From: Xestospongia bergquistia
Taxonomy: Eukaryota; Porifera; Demospongiae; Haplosclerida; Petrosiidae
Reading direction: 5' to 3'
Length of the DNA: 64,000 bases
NCBI GenBank assembly: GCA_963965975.1
Contig: OZ014419.1
Location: 5,862,650-5,926,649 of the forward strand
Made by a program: the position numbers and the translations under genes. Position 1 is the stretch's first letter; each line of letters begins with the position of its first letter. The notes beneath the pieces are model-generated. The model searched no databases, had not been told where the DNA came from, and saw nothing but the letters and a program-made list of their open reading frames with translations. Positions 1-14,109 of this stretch are shown here, piece after piece.

Positions 1-1011
1 GGTCTCTCGGGAACGCGAACGGACACAGCCGAACGCTCGCCACCCTCCAGACTCGCGTGCCTCTTGCACTCCTTGGTCCGTGTTTCAAGACGGGGCACGG
101 GGTGCCGACTCCACGCCAGCAACCTGGGCACGGAACGCGGACGAATCCGGTCGAAGTGCCGGTCAGGGAGGACACGCCGAACGCTGAACATCCCTGAGAA
201 CACTCAGCACCCGGTCGCAAACCTCGCCAGAGACCCTTCGAACGGGAAACAGCCCGAACCGTCACAAGCAACGGTGACGACCCGCACCTCACAACCTCGG
301 GCGAAACGTCGCCCTAGACACACCACGGAAAAGCCACGACGCCCGAATCGGACCGGCTATAGGTCCCTCCATGAGTGCAACTGCCTCCGAGATTACCTAC
401 CCGGCCGACCACTCTCCGCCACGGGCTACTCCGATGCTGACGGTCACCGCAGGGTCGCGACAATGCACGGCCGTCGAAGTCACAGACCCACTCAAGGGCC
501 GTCGCCACCACGGACCGATGAACTCGCAGACCCACAGACCGCCTCGACACCCCGAGCTTCCCTCCCAACGGTTTCACGGTCTCTTGAACTCTCTCTTCAA
601 AGTGCTTTTCACCTTTCCCTCACGGTACTTGTCCGCTATCGGACTCGCGCACGTATTCAGCCTTGGATGGAGTCTACCACCCGATTGGGGCTGCAATCTC
701 AAACAACCCGACTCAACGAGTCCGGACCCTCGTCCCGCCGATCCAGGTTTCTGGGCGCCTACGGGGCTCTCACCCTCTCCGGCACGCCGTTCCAAGTCGA
801 CTTCGGGCCCCAAAAGGACCGGTGACTTCGGGACAGTCCAGCTCTCCAGACCACAATTCGCCGGCCCCACTTGGGTCAGGCCGGAGATTTCAGACCTGGG
901 CACGATCTTCCCACTTCGCTCGCCGTTACTGAGGGAATCCCAGTTGGTTTCTCTTCCTCCGCTTATTGATATGCTTAAGTTCAGCGGGTAGCTCTCGCTC
1001 GATCTGAGGCC
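1..1011 (-). rRNA. 28S (LSU) rRNA, 5' part, cut by window edge
   Basis: The complement of the universal LSU 5' priming region (TCCTCCGCTTATTGATATGC) lies at about 955–975, and the D2/D3-flanking conserved motif GGTCCGTGTTTCAAGACGG at about 75–95. This places the 5' roughly 1 kb of 28S (D1–D2 and the start of the core after D2) on the minus strand. The 5' end near 1011 is estimated from the sequence just upstream of the conserved CCCGCTGAACTTAAGC block. The rest of 28S lies left of the window. Open frames here are artefacts of GC-rich rRNA. Confidence 0.95.
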
Positions 1012-1231
1012 GCATATAGTTTTTGACACCGTGCCCAGTTTTCGGGGAAATGTGCGCCTGCAACCGCTGGCCATAACTTCCCGCAACTGTGCACGACTAC
1101 CTCACACGCCAACTCACACTGGAGGTGCCTTAATGACTTCCTTAGGAAGGGAGGGCCCTCGACCAACTGTCGACTCTCTCCTCTGCTGAAAGCTAGTCGA
1201 GAGTCGGATGACTACAGCGACAATTTCAACG
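1012..1231 (-). other. ITS2
   Basis: Spacer between the 3' end of 5.8S and the 5' end of 28S. Boundaries are approximate because they come from the conserved ends of the flanking rRNAs. Confidence 0.85.
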
Positions 1232-1389
1232 GCCCTCAGCCGAACGTGCCTCGCCGGAGAGCCGGCAAGGCGCAATGTGCGTTCGACAATTCGATGATTC
1301 ACTGAATTCTGCAATTCACAGCACACTCTCGCGCTTTGCTACGGTCTTCATCGACGCGCGAGCCAAGGGATCCACCGTTGGAAGTTGTA
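1232..1389 (-). rRNA. 5.8S rRNA
   Basis: The complement reads the conserved 5.8S core GGTGGATCCCTTGGCTCGCG, then CGATGAAGACCGTAGC, GAATTGCAGAATTCAGTGAA and CGAACGCACATTGCGCC, in the expected order. The span is about 158 nt, the usual size. It lies between ITS1 and ITS2 in a standard eukaryotic 18S–5.8S–28S transcript on the minus strand. Confidence 0.95.
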
Positions 1390-1601
1390 CTTCCATACCT
1401 TTATAATAAAAGACTCGGGACACACATCAGAAAAAGGACAACAAAATCAGCTCGACATAAACGCCCGGGGGCACCCTTCAGCTCGTGAACAGGTGCCCAA
1501 ACGAGCGGGCGAGCCATCGTGCACACTCGATCGGTTATAAACAACTACCGACCGAACCGACAGAGAACGAAACGCCAAAACGCGTCCCGAACACAGACCG
1601 G

Positions 1602-1602
<1 letters not shown>
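1390..1602 (-). other. ITS1
   Basis: Spacer of about 210 nt between the 18S 3' end and the 5.8S 5' end, defined by the flanking rRNA termini. Confidence 0.85.
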
Positions 1603-1661
<59 letters not shown>

Positions 1662-1746
1662 CGACGCAATTAGAACGACTTCTCGGAAACTCCCGGGCGA
1701 CCGTCGCCGGACGCCAAGGCTCCAATCCGAAGTTCTCACTAAACCG

Positions 1747-1794
<48 letters not shown>

Positions 1795-1799
1795 ATCAG

Positions 1800-1838
<39 letters not shown>

Positions 1839-2304
1839 CAAGATCGACAATTGCAACCATCTATCCCCAGCACGACGGAGACTCGCAAGATTGCCCGCAC
1901 CTCCCGGCGAAGGACACGCTCGCTGCCTCCGTCAGTGTAGCGCGCGTGCGGCCCAGAACATCTAAGGGCATCACAGACCTGTTATTGCCTCACTCCTCCC
2001 CCGGCTGAAACGCCGAGTGTCCCTCTAAGAAGTCGCCTGGCTGCGAGCCGGGACGCCGGCCGCCGACAAGGCACCCGCAAGGCAGCTGCCCCGACGCGGA
2101 CGCGACGCCCGCCGTTCGGAAACGGCACGACTAGTTAGCAGGTTAAGGTCTCGTTCGTTAACGGAATCAACCAGACAAATCACTCCACCAACTAAGAACG
2201 GCCATGCACCACCACCCATAGAATCAAGAAAGAGCTCTCGATCTGTCAATCCTTCCCATGTCCGGACCTGGTGAGGTTCCCCGTGTTGAGTCAAATTAAG
2301 CCGC

Positions 2305-2383
<79 letters not shown>

Positions 2384-2490
2384 GGCTTTGATTTCTCCAA
2401 AGGTGCCGACGGAGTCGCACCCGACGTCCGCCGATCCCTAGCCGGCATCGTTTATGGTTGGGACTACGACGGTATCTGATCGTCTTCGAA

Positions 2491-2543
<53 letters not shown>

Positions 2544-3592
2544 CTCGACCGTCTTCCGTAAATCCGAGAATTTCACCTCTGACAACTGAATACGAATGCC
2601 CCCAACTGTCCCTATCGACCATGACTGCCGTCCCGAAAACCAACAAAATAGGACAACAAAGGCAGCCCTATTCCATTATTCCATGCTAACGTATTCAAAG
2701 CGACCGGCCTGCTTGGAACACTCTAATTTGTTCAAAGTAAACGTCCCGAACTCCCCGACCGCTGCAATCAAGAGCAGACGGAGCCTCCGAGAGCACAGGG
2801 AGCCGCCGGGCAGTGCTCGCCTCTCGGCGGACCGCTCCGGCCGAGCACGCCGCACACCGACGACGGCGACGCCACGACCAGCGAACTGGACGAGACCGAC
2901 CCCACACGCCAGGGCACGGGCGCGGGCCCCGAAATCCAACTACGAGCTTTTTAACTGCAACAACTTTAATATACGCTATTGGAGCTGGAATTACCGCGGC
3001 TGCTGGCACCAGACTTGCCCTCCAATTGTTCCTCGTTAAGGGGTTTGGATTGGACTCATTCCAATTGCCGGACCGCTTTGGGACCGGCATTGTTATTTAT
3101 TGTCACTACCTCCCCGAGTCGGGATTGGGTAATTTGCGCGCCTGCTGCCCTCCTTAGATGTGGTAGCCGTTTCTCAGGCTCCCTCTCCGGAATCGAACCC
3201 TAATTCTCCGTCACCCGTTGCAACCATGGTAGGCCAATACCCTACCATCGAAAGTTGATAGGGCAGAAACTTGAATGAACCATCGCCGGCGCGGAGGCCG
3301 AGCGATTCGAGCAGTTACCATGAATCACCAAGCAGGAAGCTGGGAAGCGAAGCCGCCCAGGTTGGTTTTGGATCTAATAAATACGCCTCTTCCCAGCCGA
3401 GACTGAGTCGAGGCCTTCGGCATGTATTAGCTCTACGTTACCACGGTTATCCACGTAGTGGGAACACCATCAAATAAACTATAACTGATTTAATGAGCCA
3501 TTCGCAGTCTCACGGTTCAAGCGTTTATACTTGCACATGCATGGCTTAGTCTTTGAGACAAGCATATGACTACTGGCAGGATCAACCAGGTA
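1603..3592 (-). rRNA. 18S (SSU) rRNA, complete
   Basis: The 3' end is marked by TGATCCTTCCGCAGGTTCAC at about 1605 and the 5' end by the complement of ACCTGGTTGATCCTGCCAGT at about 3572–3591. Internal universal sites are present: GACGGGCGGTGTGTAC near 1763, CGTCAATTCCTTTAAGTTT near 2331 and ATTACCGCGGCTGCTGGCAC near 2991. The span of about 1,990 nt is longer than the usual roughly 1,800 nt. Extra GC-rich sequence is concentrated around 2030–2125 (variable region V7) and 2745–2935 (V4). Core motifs look intact, so this may be a working rRNA with expansion segments, but function is not shown by sequence alone. Confidence 0.97.
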
Positions 3593-4860
3593 ACTCCTCA
3601 TCGGCACTGGGAACGGCCGAAACAGAGGCTAGTCCCTTCCAGCACAGCACAGGCTCACGCCAGCTATTGCATGCTGTCGGGGAACCCTCGACCGACGCAA
3701 CTGACAATTCACTTCCCTACTGCTCAGAGCGACGCAACCGCTGCCACGACAGGCAAGAGTCACCGACTAGGGCAACCTCCCTTCGAGGCAAACGGCTTGC
3801 ATTGCAGCGACAGCGTTAACAGTCGTCCGCAACTGCTCAACATCAACAAAGCGTATATCGTCAACGAACATCACAACACCCAGAGAAAACACGACAGCTC
3901 ACACAGCGAGAGCTTCATGTTCACTCCCTTCGCGACGACGAATTGAACGAAACCTCCTCTTCGAAGGCCCCACTCAACCACAGCGTCACGAAAGCAACCT
4001 CGTTGCAACGCCTGACTAACTCGAGGATGCTGCACTCCCTCGCTTAAAGGGAGAACAGATCGCTCCTCAACACCCAAAAGGACACTCCGAACAAGACGAA
4101 CACGACCACTTGGCGCATCCACCTTGCCACGTACAGTGCCCGCCACACGCCTGACAGAGAGGAGTCCGAGCACCTGCCAGAATATGCAACTCTCGAACAG
4201 AAAGCAAATTCAAACATCGACTCCCTCCCCTCTCATCTAAAGCACCAACCGAGAATGCTTCTCCAGGGAAACCGCTCGACGCTTTCACCGTCGGCTGAGG
4301 CAAGTCGGCCCGACTTCTCGGGCGGATACTTCGCCTGAGAGATGATTCCATCTGCCGGACGCTTCCGGCCTGTCCACCCTCGCACTTTCCACCGAGGGAG
4401 AGTCGGCCTCGCTCCTCAGACGGATAGTCCCCTGAAAGATCAGTCATCCTGCCGGACGCTTGGGGCAGAAATCTTGTCAGCTTGTCTACTCGGGAACAAA
4501 GTCTCGATGGTGCCTTTAACCGAGGAGAGCGACCCCCAACCGAAACGCACGGTCGGTGCCCAGCTGAGTCCAACCTATCCGTGTCTGACAATTTCTTTGC
4601 CCGTCTCATTACCAAGGCGACCCCATCCTATCTCGACGTTCTTGGACACTCTCAGACAGCACGAGCACGGCGTCGTAACCGAGTACGATGGAACAAAATG
4701 TCGTTCAATATCATTCGTCTTCGCCAAGGTGAACGGCCCAAACAGGGAGTAGTACACGTTAACCAAATCATACTCCTGACCCAATCGTCTTCACTCCTAG
4801 GACATCGACTATTACATAATGTTGTCGACATTGTCGCCGATTCAATAGCGACCTAGTAAA
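3593..4860 (-). other. 5' external transcribed spacer (5' ETS) of the rDNA unit
   Basis: GC-richer sequence upstream of 18S on the minus strand, fading to AT-rich DNA near 4,850. It carries a diverged internal repeat: CTGCCGGACGCTT occurs near 4352–4364 and again near 4450–4462 with similar flanks (GCCTGAGAGAT / CCCTGAAAGAT). The Pol I start site cannot be located by eye, so the outer limit is only the composition change. Confidence 0.6.
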
Positions 4861-5689
4861 GTTAATTAAAGTTACACGTCAATACTTATCAAAGTGACCC
4901 AGGAAACCTACTATTAATATACTCCAAACTAGTCAACACGCAGCGGTACCTAGCCGTGTCCTAGGAGCATAAATCCTCACACTGGGACTCTTATCAATAA
5001 ACCTAATATGTTACAATTACTTCCGCTTGCAGATTGCCACATCATACAAATTACTTCCGCCAACTAGTACACTCAACATTCACAGGTGTTACCTAATTCT
5101 AGTATCAAGTATTCTGTCCATTAGTAACGTGTATGGTCAGGCTGGTAGTCACCTATACATTACACGACGAATCTGTCTCTTCTTCTCTCGTTCTCTCGTG
5201 GTAAACTCAAGGTCTCCCTCTAATGATGCTAGTCTGACTGATGGGTCTGCTGAAACATTCTGAGAATCTCGTGATGAACCATGTGATAAGCCTCGTTCTA
5301 CCTACTGTGACTTACAATAAAGTAGTCAAGATATTCGCAGCACCGTTCATAACGACAACCAGAAGGACTCTGGGGTAATAAGAATGAATGAATAGATGGA
5401 CAGATGGATTTAGATTTTAAAGATAGGAATGGATTTATTGCTGATTGGACAAAGAAAGAAATGTGGCTAAATAGTAGTTAGTACTTCTATCTACTGTCAT
5501 ATAGCAACATGTTCAACAATTATCTCTCTCTGTTGGCCATGGACCTGACAAAACTGCTTGAAAGACAAAGAAAGAGATTGATAGAGTAACACGCACTACA
5601 CTACCATGGTAATTAAAACACTTCGGATTTGATACTATTGATGTGATATTTCTATCTACGGTAATTGCTCTTTTAATTGCTCTTTGTAG
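4861..5689. other. AT-rich intergenic DNA next to rDNA
   Basis: No gene seen. About 5101–5161 shares a diverged stretch (AAGTATTCTGTCCATTAGTA) with about 8481–8500, indicating dispersed duplication. GATG/GAATG-type simple sequence occurs near 5383–5410. Confidence 0.5.
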
Positions 5690-5836
5690 TTTAAGTTGGC
5701 TACTAGTCATGATGCTTGGAAAACTCCCATAGTGCCTGAAGTTGATGAACAGCATAAAAATGTGCATTTCGAGTTACATGGAGTTCAAAATAACAAACAA
5801 GCTAGACAAGTTGAAATACTGACTGGGTCGACTTGA
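5690..5836 (+). pseudogene. Exon-like fragment, inverted copy of the exon at 9895–10098
   Basis: An open stretch follows a good acceptor (CTCTTTGTAG, ending 5689) and reads ...SHDAWKTPIVPEVDEQHKNV...ARQVEIL... before a TGA. The minus-strand exon at 10098–9895 reads ...IHDGWKTLIVPEVDEQYKVV...ARQVEILGQPD.... The two are clearly homologous but lie on opposite strands. This copy has an 8-residue insertion and stops early, so it looks like a stranded exon of the degraded E3-ligase-like family described below. Confidence 0.55.
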
Positions 5837-7164
5837 TAAACCTGCTCCTCTGCATGCCTGTCCAAAAATTGTGAAACTGTGGCACTTACATTATTTAGCC
5901 TATTCACTTCACTAGTAAAGAGAAATTGGTGTACTGTTATTCATTCATTCGGTTATCCAACCTATAGCAACCACCCATTCCTTCATGTAACTTTATGCAC
6001 TCACCTATCTAAAAATAGGTAATTAAATGTTAATGACAATGTTAATGTAAATTTATCATCATAGACTCATTACTGTTGTACTATAGTTAAGCTGATGTAT
6101 ATTCCCTCTAAGTAAACAAGCATTGTGATAGAGTTGTAGAGAAGTCGCAACTTGTCCATCGCAATTATATTATTCACATAATAATAGTAACCATTATGTC
6201 ATTTTTCCATCACATTTCCTCTATTGACATACGTATCAACAATGATGTCAAATGACAATCAGAGTTATTTAATGTACATACAAGAATAAAGAAGTTGTAA
6301 CCATATATATAATACTAGCTAGACCTATAAATATTTAATTTCATTATAATAATTATATTGTAGGTCTTATCTCTTGAGTTTCACTAAGATGTACTTTATA
6401 CCAAAGGACCTCAAATGAATCCTTTTGAGCTACCTATTTCAGATCATAAAAACATACAACTGCACCATTCATCACAATAAAGTTAACAATAATTAATGTA
6501 CACGTACATAGACAGGTGGAGACATCTATGAATATAGCATCTTCTACAAGCAAAGTATATGTGTGTTTAGACACACAAATACACAACAGGGCTATAATGT
6601 GCATATGTACGAATTAATACTCACTGGTAGATATATCTTACTAAGTTTTGTATTCTTACTAGTTTTTTTTGCTTTATATTCTGAAGAAAGGTTGTACATG
6701 GATGAGAAATGTTGATGTAGTCTATAGTATTGTCTCTTGAATGTGTGGTAGGAGGCTATGCAACACACAATGCAGTAGATTTTCTGTTGGTCTAGTGAAA
6801 TTACTCTTTACTATTCTAACTTTAGACCAAATGTTTTGTCATCATTATTGTAGTACTAGTTAACATTCAAAGTCCTATAAAAAGCAATGGGCCAAGTGTT
6901 GAGCCCTTGTGACATCTGAGCTGAACTTATTCACTAGCACACATTGCTGCCTACTGAATAACAATGCACTGATTTGGGAGTGAAATCCAATAGATTTAAT
7001 CTTAATTTACTGACAAACTGTGTGGTAGTAAATCAAATATCTTAGTAAATTGCAATATATATATATACTATAAACAATGAGTCCTTTATCTATACACATG
7101 CTCCAAGCATTAATCACTCAATGAGAGCTAATGAAGTGGATTGTTATCCACATTAGTTTAGTTA
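5837..7164. other. AT-rich intergenic DNA, no gene seen
   Basis: Frequent short homopolymer and AT-dinucleotide tracts (for example TATATATATA near 7055). I found no exon with conserved protein features on either strand. Confidence 0.5.
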
Positions 7165-7424
7165 TAAGTACATTTGTTCATAATGTAGTGCACAATAACA
7201 CAAGTTACCACAATGATTACATAATAAAAGAGCTTTAGTTCCATTGTCATCACAATTATCATATAGAGGGTAAAAGAACAAAAATAACATTGTTATAAAT
7301 AATTCTCTCTTACTTAAACATACTTCATCTGAAGTTTGCCATCTTGTCCTACCCGTTGTCCCTAGAAGACAGCAACAGTATGATCTTCATCAATGAGCAG
7401 TTAAACATAGCTACGAGGTATGGT

Positions 7425-7760
7425 GAAACTTTATTCATCTAAGTACCATTGGGCAACTTAACTGACAGCATTATTGGACATGTACATATAAAAGTGGTGG
7501 TTTTAACACGTAGATGGACACATTAACCTGCATATTTTAGAGCCTCGCCCCTTCAGTTGTACAGACAGCGCTTTACCAATAACAGCCTTGGAGGCCAAGT
7601 TGACTGATAGTAACAGCTGAATAAATTGCCTCAGTTATAGCACTGCAACCCAGAGGTGGTCAATCATTGTAGCAATGTCTTTGGTTTAATATATGGAAGA
7701 ATACGTCATAATAGAGAACGTATCTAATGGAAATTGAGAATAATGTAGAATAATTATATG
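7425..7760. repeat. Segmental duplication unit, copy 1 (partner 9131–9480)
   Basis: ACTTTATTCATCTAAGTACC, AAAGTGGTGGTTT, TGGACACATTAACCTGCATA, ATAGCACTG...CCCAGAGGTGGTCA and ATGGAAATTGAGA occur in the same order here and at 9131–9480. A roughly 330-bp block was duplicated within the relic region and has since diverged. Confidence 0.85.
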
Positions 7761-9130
7761 TGCATAATTGTACATTTACTTGTATGTGATTAAATGGATT
7801 GTTATGGTACAGGAGATAAACTACTAAATAAATATACGTCTAAATATACAGCCATAAATGGATGGATAGATGATTAATGGACAGAGGGAGTACTCACTAT
7901 TACAGTATATCTGCTTTCTTACTTGTAATTTAATTCTGCAATCATGGCTAGTTTGGCAGGAATACCTTTGTTGTTTTTTTTTTTATTGAGACTCTTTTCT
8001 CGTAGTTTTTTTCATATGTGATGCTTCTGTGTGAACAGAATCCATGATAGGTTGACAGACTGCCTTTAGTAGACCAGAGATGACTCTTGTTAAAGAGGAC
8101 GTTGGTCATTGAAGATGACTCTTCTTCTGTTTGTTCTAAGTTAAGACCTGTCTCTTCTTTTTCTCCTTCTTTGGGTTGAGTGGTTTGATAACAGGACACC
8201 ACCAAATACCTGAATGGATAGATGCCTTAGATGGATGAATGAATGATGTAACAGTAAATCAATTCTCTTTATTAGATGTTAGCAAATACCTAACTTCGAA
8301 GTGGAAATGAGTGATTTTGAGGTTAGAAGGTTTCAATAGATCCATTACTAAGACTATTGCTCATAGCATCATCAGAGGAGACCTTGAGTTTACCATCTGA
8401 TAATATGTTATAATATAATAATTAATTCCACTAATGTGTCCTTTAAATATAAAAAGGCAGTGTCCACTTATTTCTGTATTAAGTATTCTGTCCATTAGTA
8501 CCTATCCATCAATCTGATAGTCATCTATGTATACATTCCAGAATCTGGGTTATGAGCTTCTTCATTTTTTCTTTGTCAAATGTAATACATCTTGTCCTAT
8601 AGCTGACTTAGCATAATCCTTCAATTGACCTTTAACTACAGACTATATAAAGAGATAGGTCATAATATAATATATAATTCACAGATCATTAGACAATACT
8701 TATTAAATATTTATAATTATATACTATACAATTACAAATAAAGTGGTAAAGATCACTATGAATAAGAGAATAGATTCCACATAGGCTCTTCAAAATAGCA
8801 ATAGTCTTTAAAGGACCACATGCTATTTGGCCTTCATTAGTAACTAGTACAAAAACGTACATGTACTTGAGTAGGTTAACTATATATGTATCACCAATTC
8901 CTGTTCAATGGATCCTTGTAGATACCAATGTTGACATCTAACATGAGCCTCACCTACAACAGGTTTGGAATCTTTAAGCCTTTCTAGTGTCACTGCAACC
9001 ACATTAGTATCACCAGTGAGTTTCTAATGTAATGATACAAATAACATATATATATATAGTTATAGTATATCACTAGTATAGTATGTGTAATGTTTATATT
9101 ATGTACATGTACAAAAAATGCATTAGTGAC

Positions 9131-9480
9131 TAGGTATGGTGGAACTTTATTCATCTAAGTACCATTGGGCAACTTAGTTGATAACACTATTCAACATATA
9201 CATATAAAAGTGGTGGTTTCAACGTATAAATGGACACATTAACCTGCATATATTTGAGTTCTCCTCCTTCAATTTAACTTGTATAGACAGCACTTTATCA
9301 GTAACATGTACAGTCTAGGAGGTCAAGTTGATTGATAGTAACAGCTTAATTAACTGCCTCAGTTATAGCACTGTAACCCAGAGGTGGTCAGTCACTGTAA
9401 CAAAGTCTCTTGGTTAAATATATGGAAGAATACATCTTAATAGAGAACATACCTAATGGAAATTGAGATAATAATTATAT
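9131..9480. repeat. Segmental duplication unit, copy 2 (partner 7425–7760)
   Basis: Same ordered landmarks as 7425–7760, in the same orientation, with scattered substitutions and small indels. Each copy is followed about 200 bp downstream by related exon-like sequence with a Lys/Glu-rich translation and a GTAAG donor. Confidence 0.85.
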
Positions 9481-10558
9481 GTTTAAACAGTACACATACA
9501 TGTATGTGATAATTGGATTAAGTTATGGTATAGGAGATAAACTGCAAAATAAATAAAATGCTAAATACAGTGGTAAATGAATGAATAAATTGATGGACAG
9601 ATGAATGAACAACAGGGACTACTCAACATTGCAGTATATCTGCTTTCTTACTTGCAGTTTAATTCCAGCAGAAACAGTGTGTAGAAGAGAGACAAAATCT
9701 TGTATTAACAGAATCTGTCTCTTCTTCTCTTTCTTTGGATTAAGTGATAGACAAAAGGAGACCACTAAATACCTAAATGTATAGATGGATAGATAGGTAT
9801 GTGAATAAAATTATATGAATGAATAGATGGTTGCCATTAGATGGATGAATGAATGAATGATGTAACAGTACATCAATTTTCCTTATCTGTGAAGTCAATA
9901 ATCTAAGTACCTCAATTTCACACTCTTTTTGCATAGCAACAGTAGTAGTTGCACAGGCAAAATAGTAGGTTGATCAGGTTGACCTAGTATTTCAACTTGT
10001 CTAGCTCGTATCTCAAAATGTACAACTTTATACTGTTCATCAACTTCAGGTACTATGAGAGTCTTCCATCCATCATGAATAGTAACCAACTTACACAATA
10101 ATTAGCAGTTAAAAGAGCATTTACAGTAGATGGAAATATTCAAGGCTGTCTTTGTCAGGTCTAATAAAGGGAGATAACTATTTTACATGTTATTACATGA
10201 TAATAGATAGAAACACTAAATACTTATCTACATTTACAAATCCATTCCTCTGTTTAAAATCTAAATCAATCTATCTATCAATCTACCTATCCATCCATCA
10301 ATCTACCAACCTATCCATACATTTATTTATCCATTCTTACTCCAGAGTCCTTTGGTTAGCAATATGAATGGAGGCTGCAAATAGCTTGACAAGTTTTTGT
10401 CATAGTAATAGAACGAGGCTTATCATTACCACATGTTCATAGTGAGATTTTCAGAAGGTTTCAGTAGATCCACTATTCAGACTATTGCTCATAGTATCAT
10501 CATGGTACATGTACATGCAGACACGAGAACCATCTGTTGAGCTATAGAACCATGAAGT

Positions 10559-10560
<2 letters not shown>

Positions 10561-10651
<91 letters not shown>
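10561..10651. repeat. (AG)n microsatellite
   Basis: An uninterrupted AG dinucleotide tract of about 90 bp. Confidence 0.98.
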
Positions 10652-10654
<3 letters not shown>

Positions 10655-11149
10655 TATTACAAAGAATTAAGTGATATCATTACCTCTTGAACAGCAGCTA
10701 GAACAATTCTCATATCAGCTTTTTCAGTATCATTAGGATAAACAGGTAATTAATGGTACATACAGACAATAATAACTGGCATCATGCATTTATTTCACTG
10801 ACCAGGATATGAAAGGTTAAAATCTTCATTGAGGACTGCACCAGTGCACATAGCTAACTAACTCTTTCTCCAACAGAGACAAACATTAAAGAGAGAAAAC
10901 AGTAGTGACATATGTATTATGATCACATAATTCTCACATGACATCGTGATCACATGATTCTCATATGACATCTCTATTATGATCACATGATTCTCATATG
11001 ACTATCACCTTTTTGCTATCTCTTGATCATTCTTAACCAATAATTTGACATTTGATGATAGAATGATTGGATTTGTCTCTTTTCTCATATTCTGTTTCAG
11101 TATTAACTATAATATGTACTTCATTACCTAACTTAAATAAATATTATAT

Positions 11150-11260
11150 AGATTAATGGATAAATGGATGAATGGCTAGATGGTTGGCTGAATGAACAGA
11201 TAGATGGACAAATGAATGGGTGGTTATATGAATGGATGGGGAATGCTTGAATGAGTGGAT
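11150..11260. repeat. GGAT/GAAT-rich simple sequence
   Basis: Degenerate ATGGATGAATGGATGG-type tetranucleotide repeats. Similar patches lie near 7855–7885, 8215–8245, 9575–9610, 9830–9865, 11765–11860, 13430–13545 and 26125–26210, so this is a family of simple-sequence patches rather than a unique element. Confidence 0.8.
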
Positions 11261-12229
11261 AAAACAGATAAGTCAAGAAATGGATTATTTTAGTGGTATA
11301 TGTAGTTCAGAAATCAGAACATACCTGGTATGAGAACCAGTCTAGCAGGAATGTCTAATCCAAAGTGTTGAAATCAGAAATATAGATTGTCTCAATTAGT
11401 ACTATGATACAAAAGTTTCTGTAGTGGGTGGAGCTTCACTATCACTGGATTTCTTATGCAGAATTAACAAACTGGCCACAGTTTGTCTTCTTGTATAACC
11501 ACATTTAGGTTCAAATTCCTGACTCATCTATTGAACCTGGTCTGGGATGGACTCTGAAATGTGATGCTGAGGTTTGTTTGTAAGGATCATCAGTTTCAAC
11601 TAAAACATAATGAGTTAGTTTAGCATCTAAATAGCCATTTATTTCCCCAAGAAGATTTTTAAGTTCTTATACAGTTGAAGATACAACAGAAAGTGTACAT
11701 TGTACCATATCCAATATTGATAATGATGACTAAATAAAGTAAGGACAAAGTACATTGGTAATTGATGAATGGATGGATGGACAGATGGATAAATGAATGT
11801 GGATGAACAGGTCACAGATTGATGAATGGATGGATTAAATGATGAATGGATATGTTACAGATGAGCAAACAGACACAATACCTTGGGTTGTAGTGAAGCT
11901 AAATGAGGTATAGTAGTTGGTAATAAATTAGAGACTAACAGTGATATAGATTTCACATTAATGAAAGACAATTACTTCTAACATACGCTTCTGTAATGTC
12001 AGAAAACTCTGACATGACTACAGGATGATTTAGAGCTTAAAAGTAGTGGTGGAATATGTTAGAGTACATGTGGAATATGTTAGAGTACCTGTCATGATTT
12101 TTTGGATTGAGTAATCCTCATATAAGGATTGTCAAGTACTCTTATGACTAACTTACAAGCACATAATGCAAATACAAGTCCCTCTATATAAGATATCATA
12201 TCACATATCGTCAGCACTTTCTTTTAACA

Positions 12230-13870
<1,641 letters not shown>

Positions 13871-14109
13871 GTCTTGTCTGTAAAAATGATCAGTTTCAAC
13901 TAAAGGAAAATGAGTTAGTTTAGCATCTAAATAGCCGTTTGTTTCCCCAAGAAGATTTCTAAGTTCTTCTACAGTTGAAGATTGTACCATATCCAATATT
14001 GATAATGATTTCAATTAATAGGTAGGTATTGATAATTTATTATTCATTGTTTTCAATTGTTGACAAGGGGTTAATATAAATGTTGCCATGACTACAACAT
14101 TGACCAAGC

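Larger units (their letters stand above)
7165..11565 (-). pseudogene. Degraded multi-exon gene, MYCBP2/PAM-highwire-like E3 ligase, relic 1
   Basis: Minus-strand exon-like pieces occur, in 5'->3' order, near 11560–11430 (...EFEPKCGY...ASLLILHKK), 11370–11330 (GLDIPARLVLIPG then GTATGT), 10098–9895 (HDGWKTLIVPEVDEQYK...RQVEILGQPD), 9775–9657 (ending GIKLQ|GTAAG), 9024–8945 (GDTNVVAVTLERLKDSK), 8640–8540 (GQDVLHLTK), 8205–7948 (acidic, Glu/Lys-rich) and 7260–7165 (cysteine motif ALLLCNHCGNLC). The last resembles the Cys/His-rich segment that precedes the RING finger in PHR (MYCBP2/highwire/RPM-1) ubiquitin ligases; this is from memory of the family. In-frame stops (in the 11.5-kb and 8.6-kb pieces) and missing exons argue for a relic. 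Exact exon limits and whether part is still transcribed are uncertain. Confidence 0.5.

Noticed and set aside
64-4856. Many open frames of 60–250 codons on both strands
   Set aside because: They lie in rRNA and transcribed spacers, whose GC-rich sequence gives long open frames; translations are Arg/Pro/Ser-rich with no protein features.
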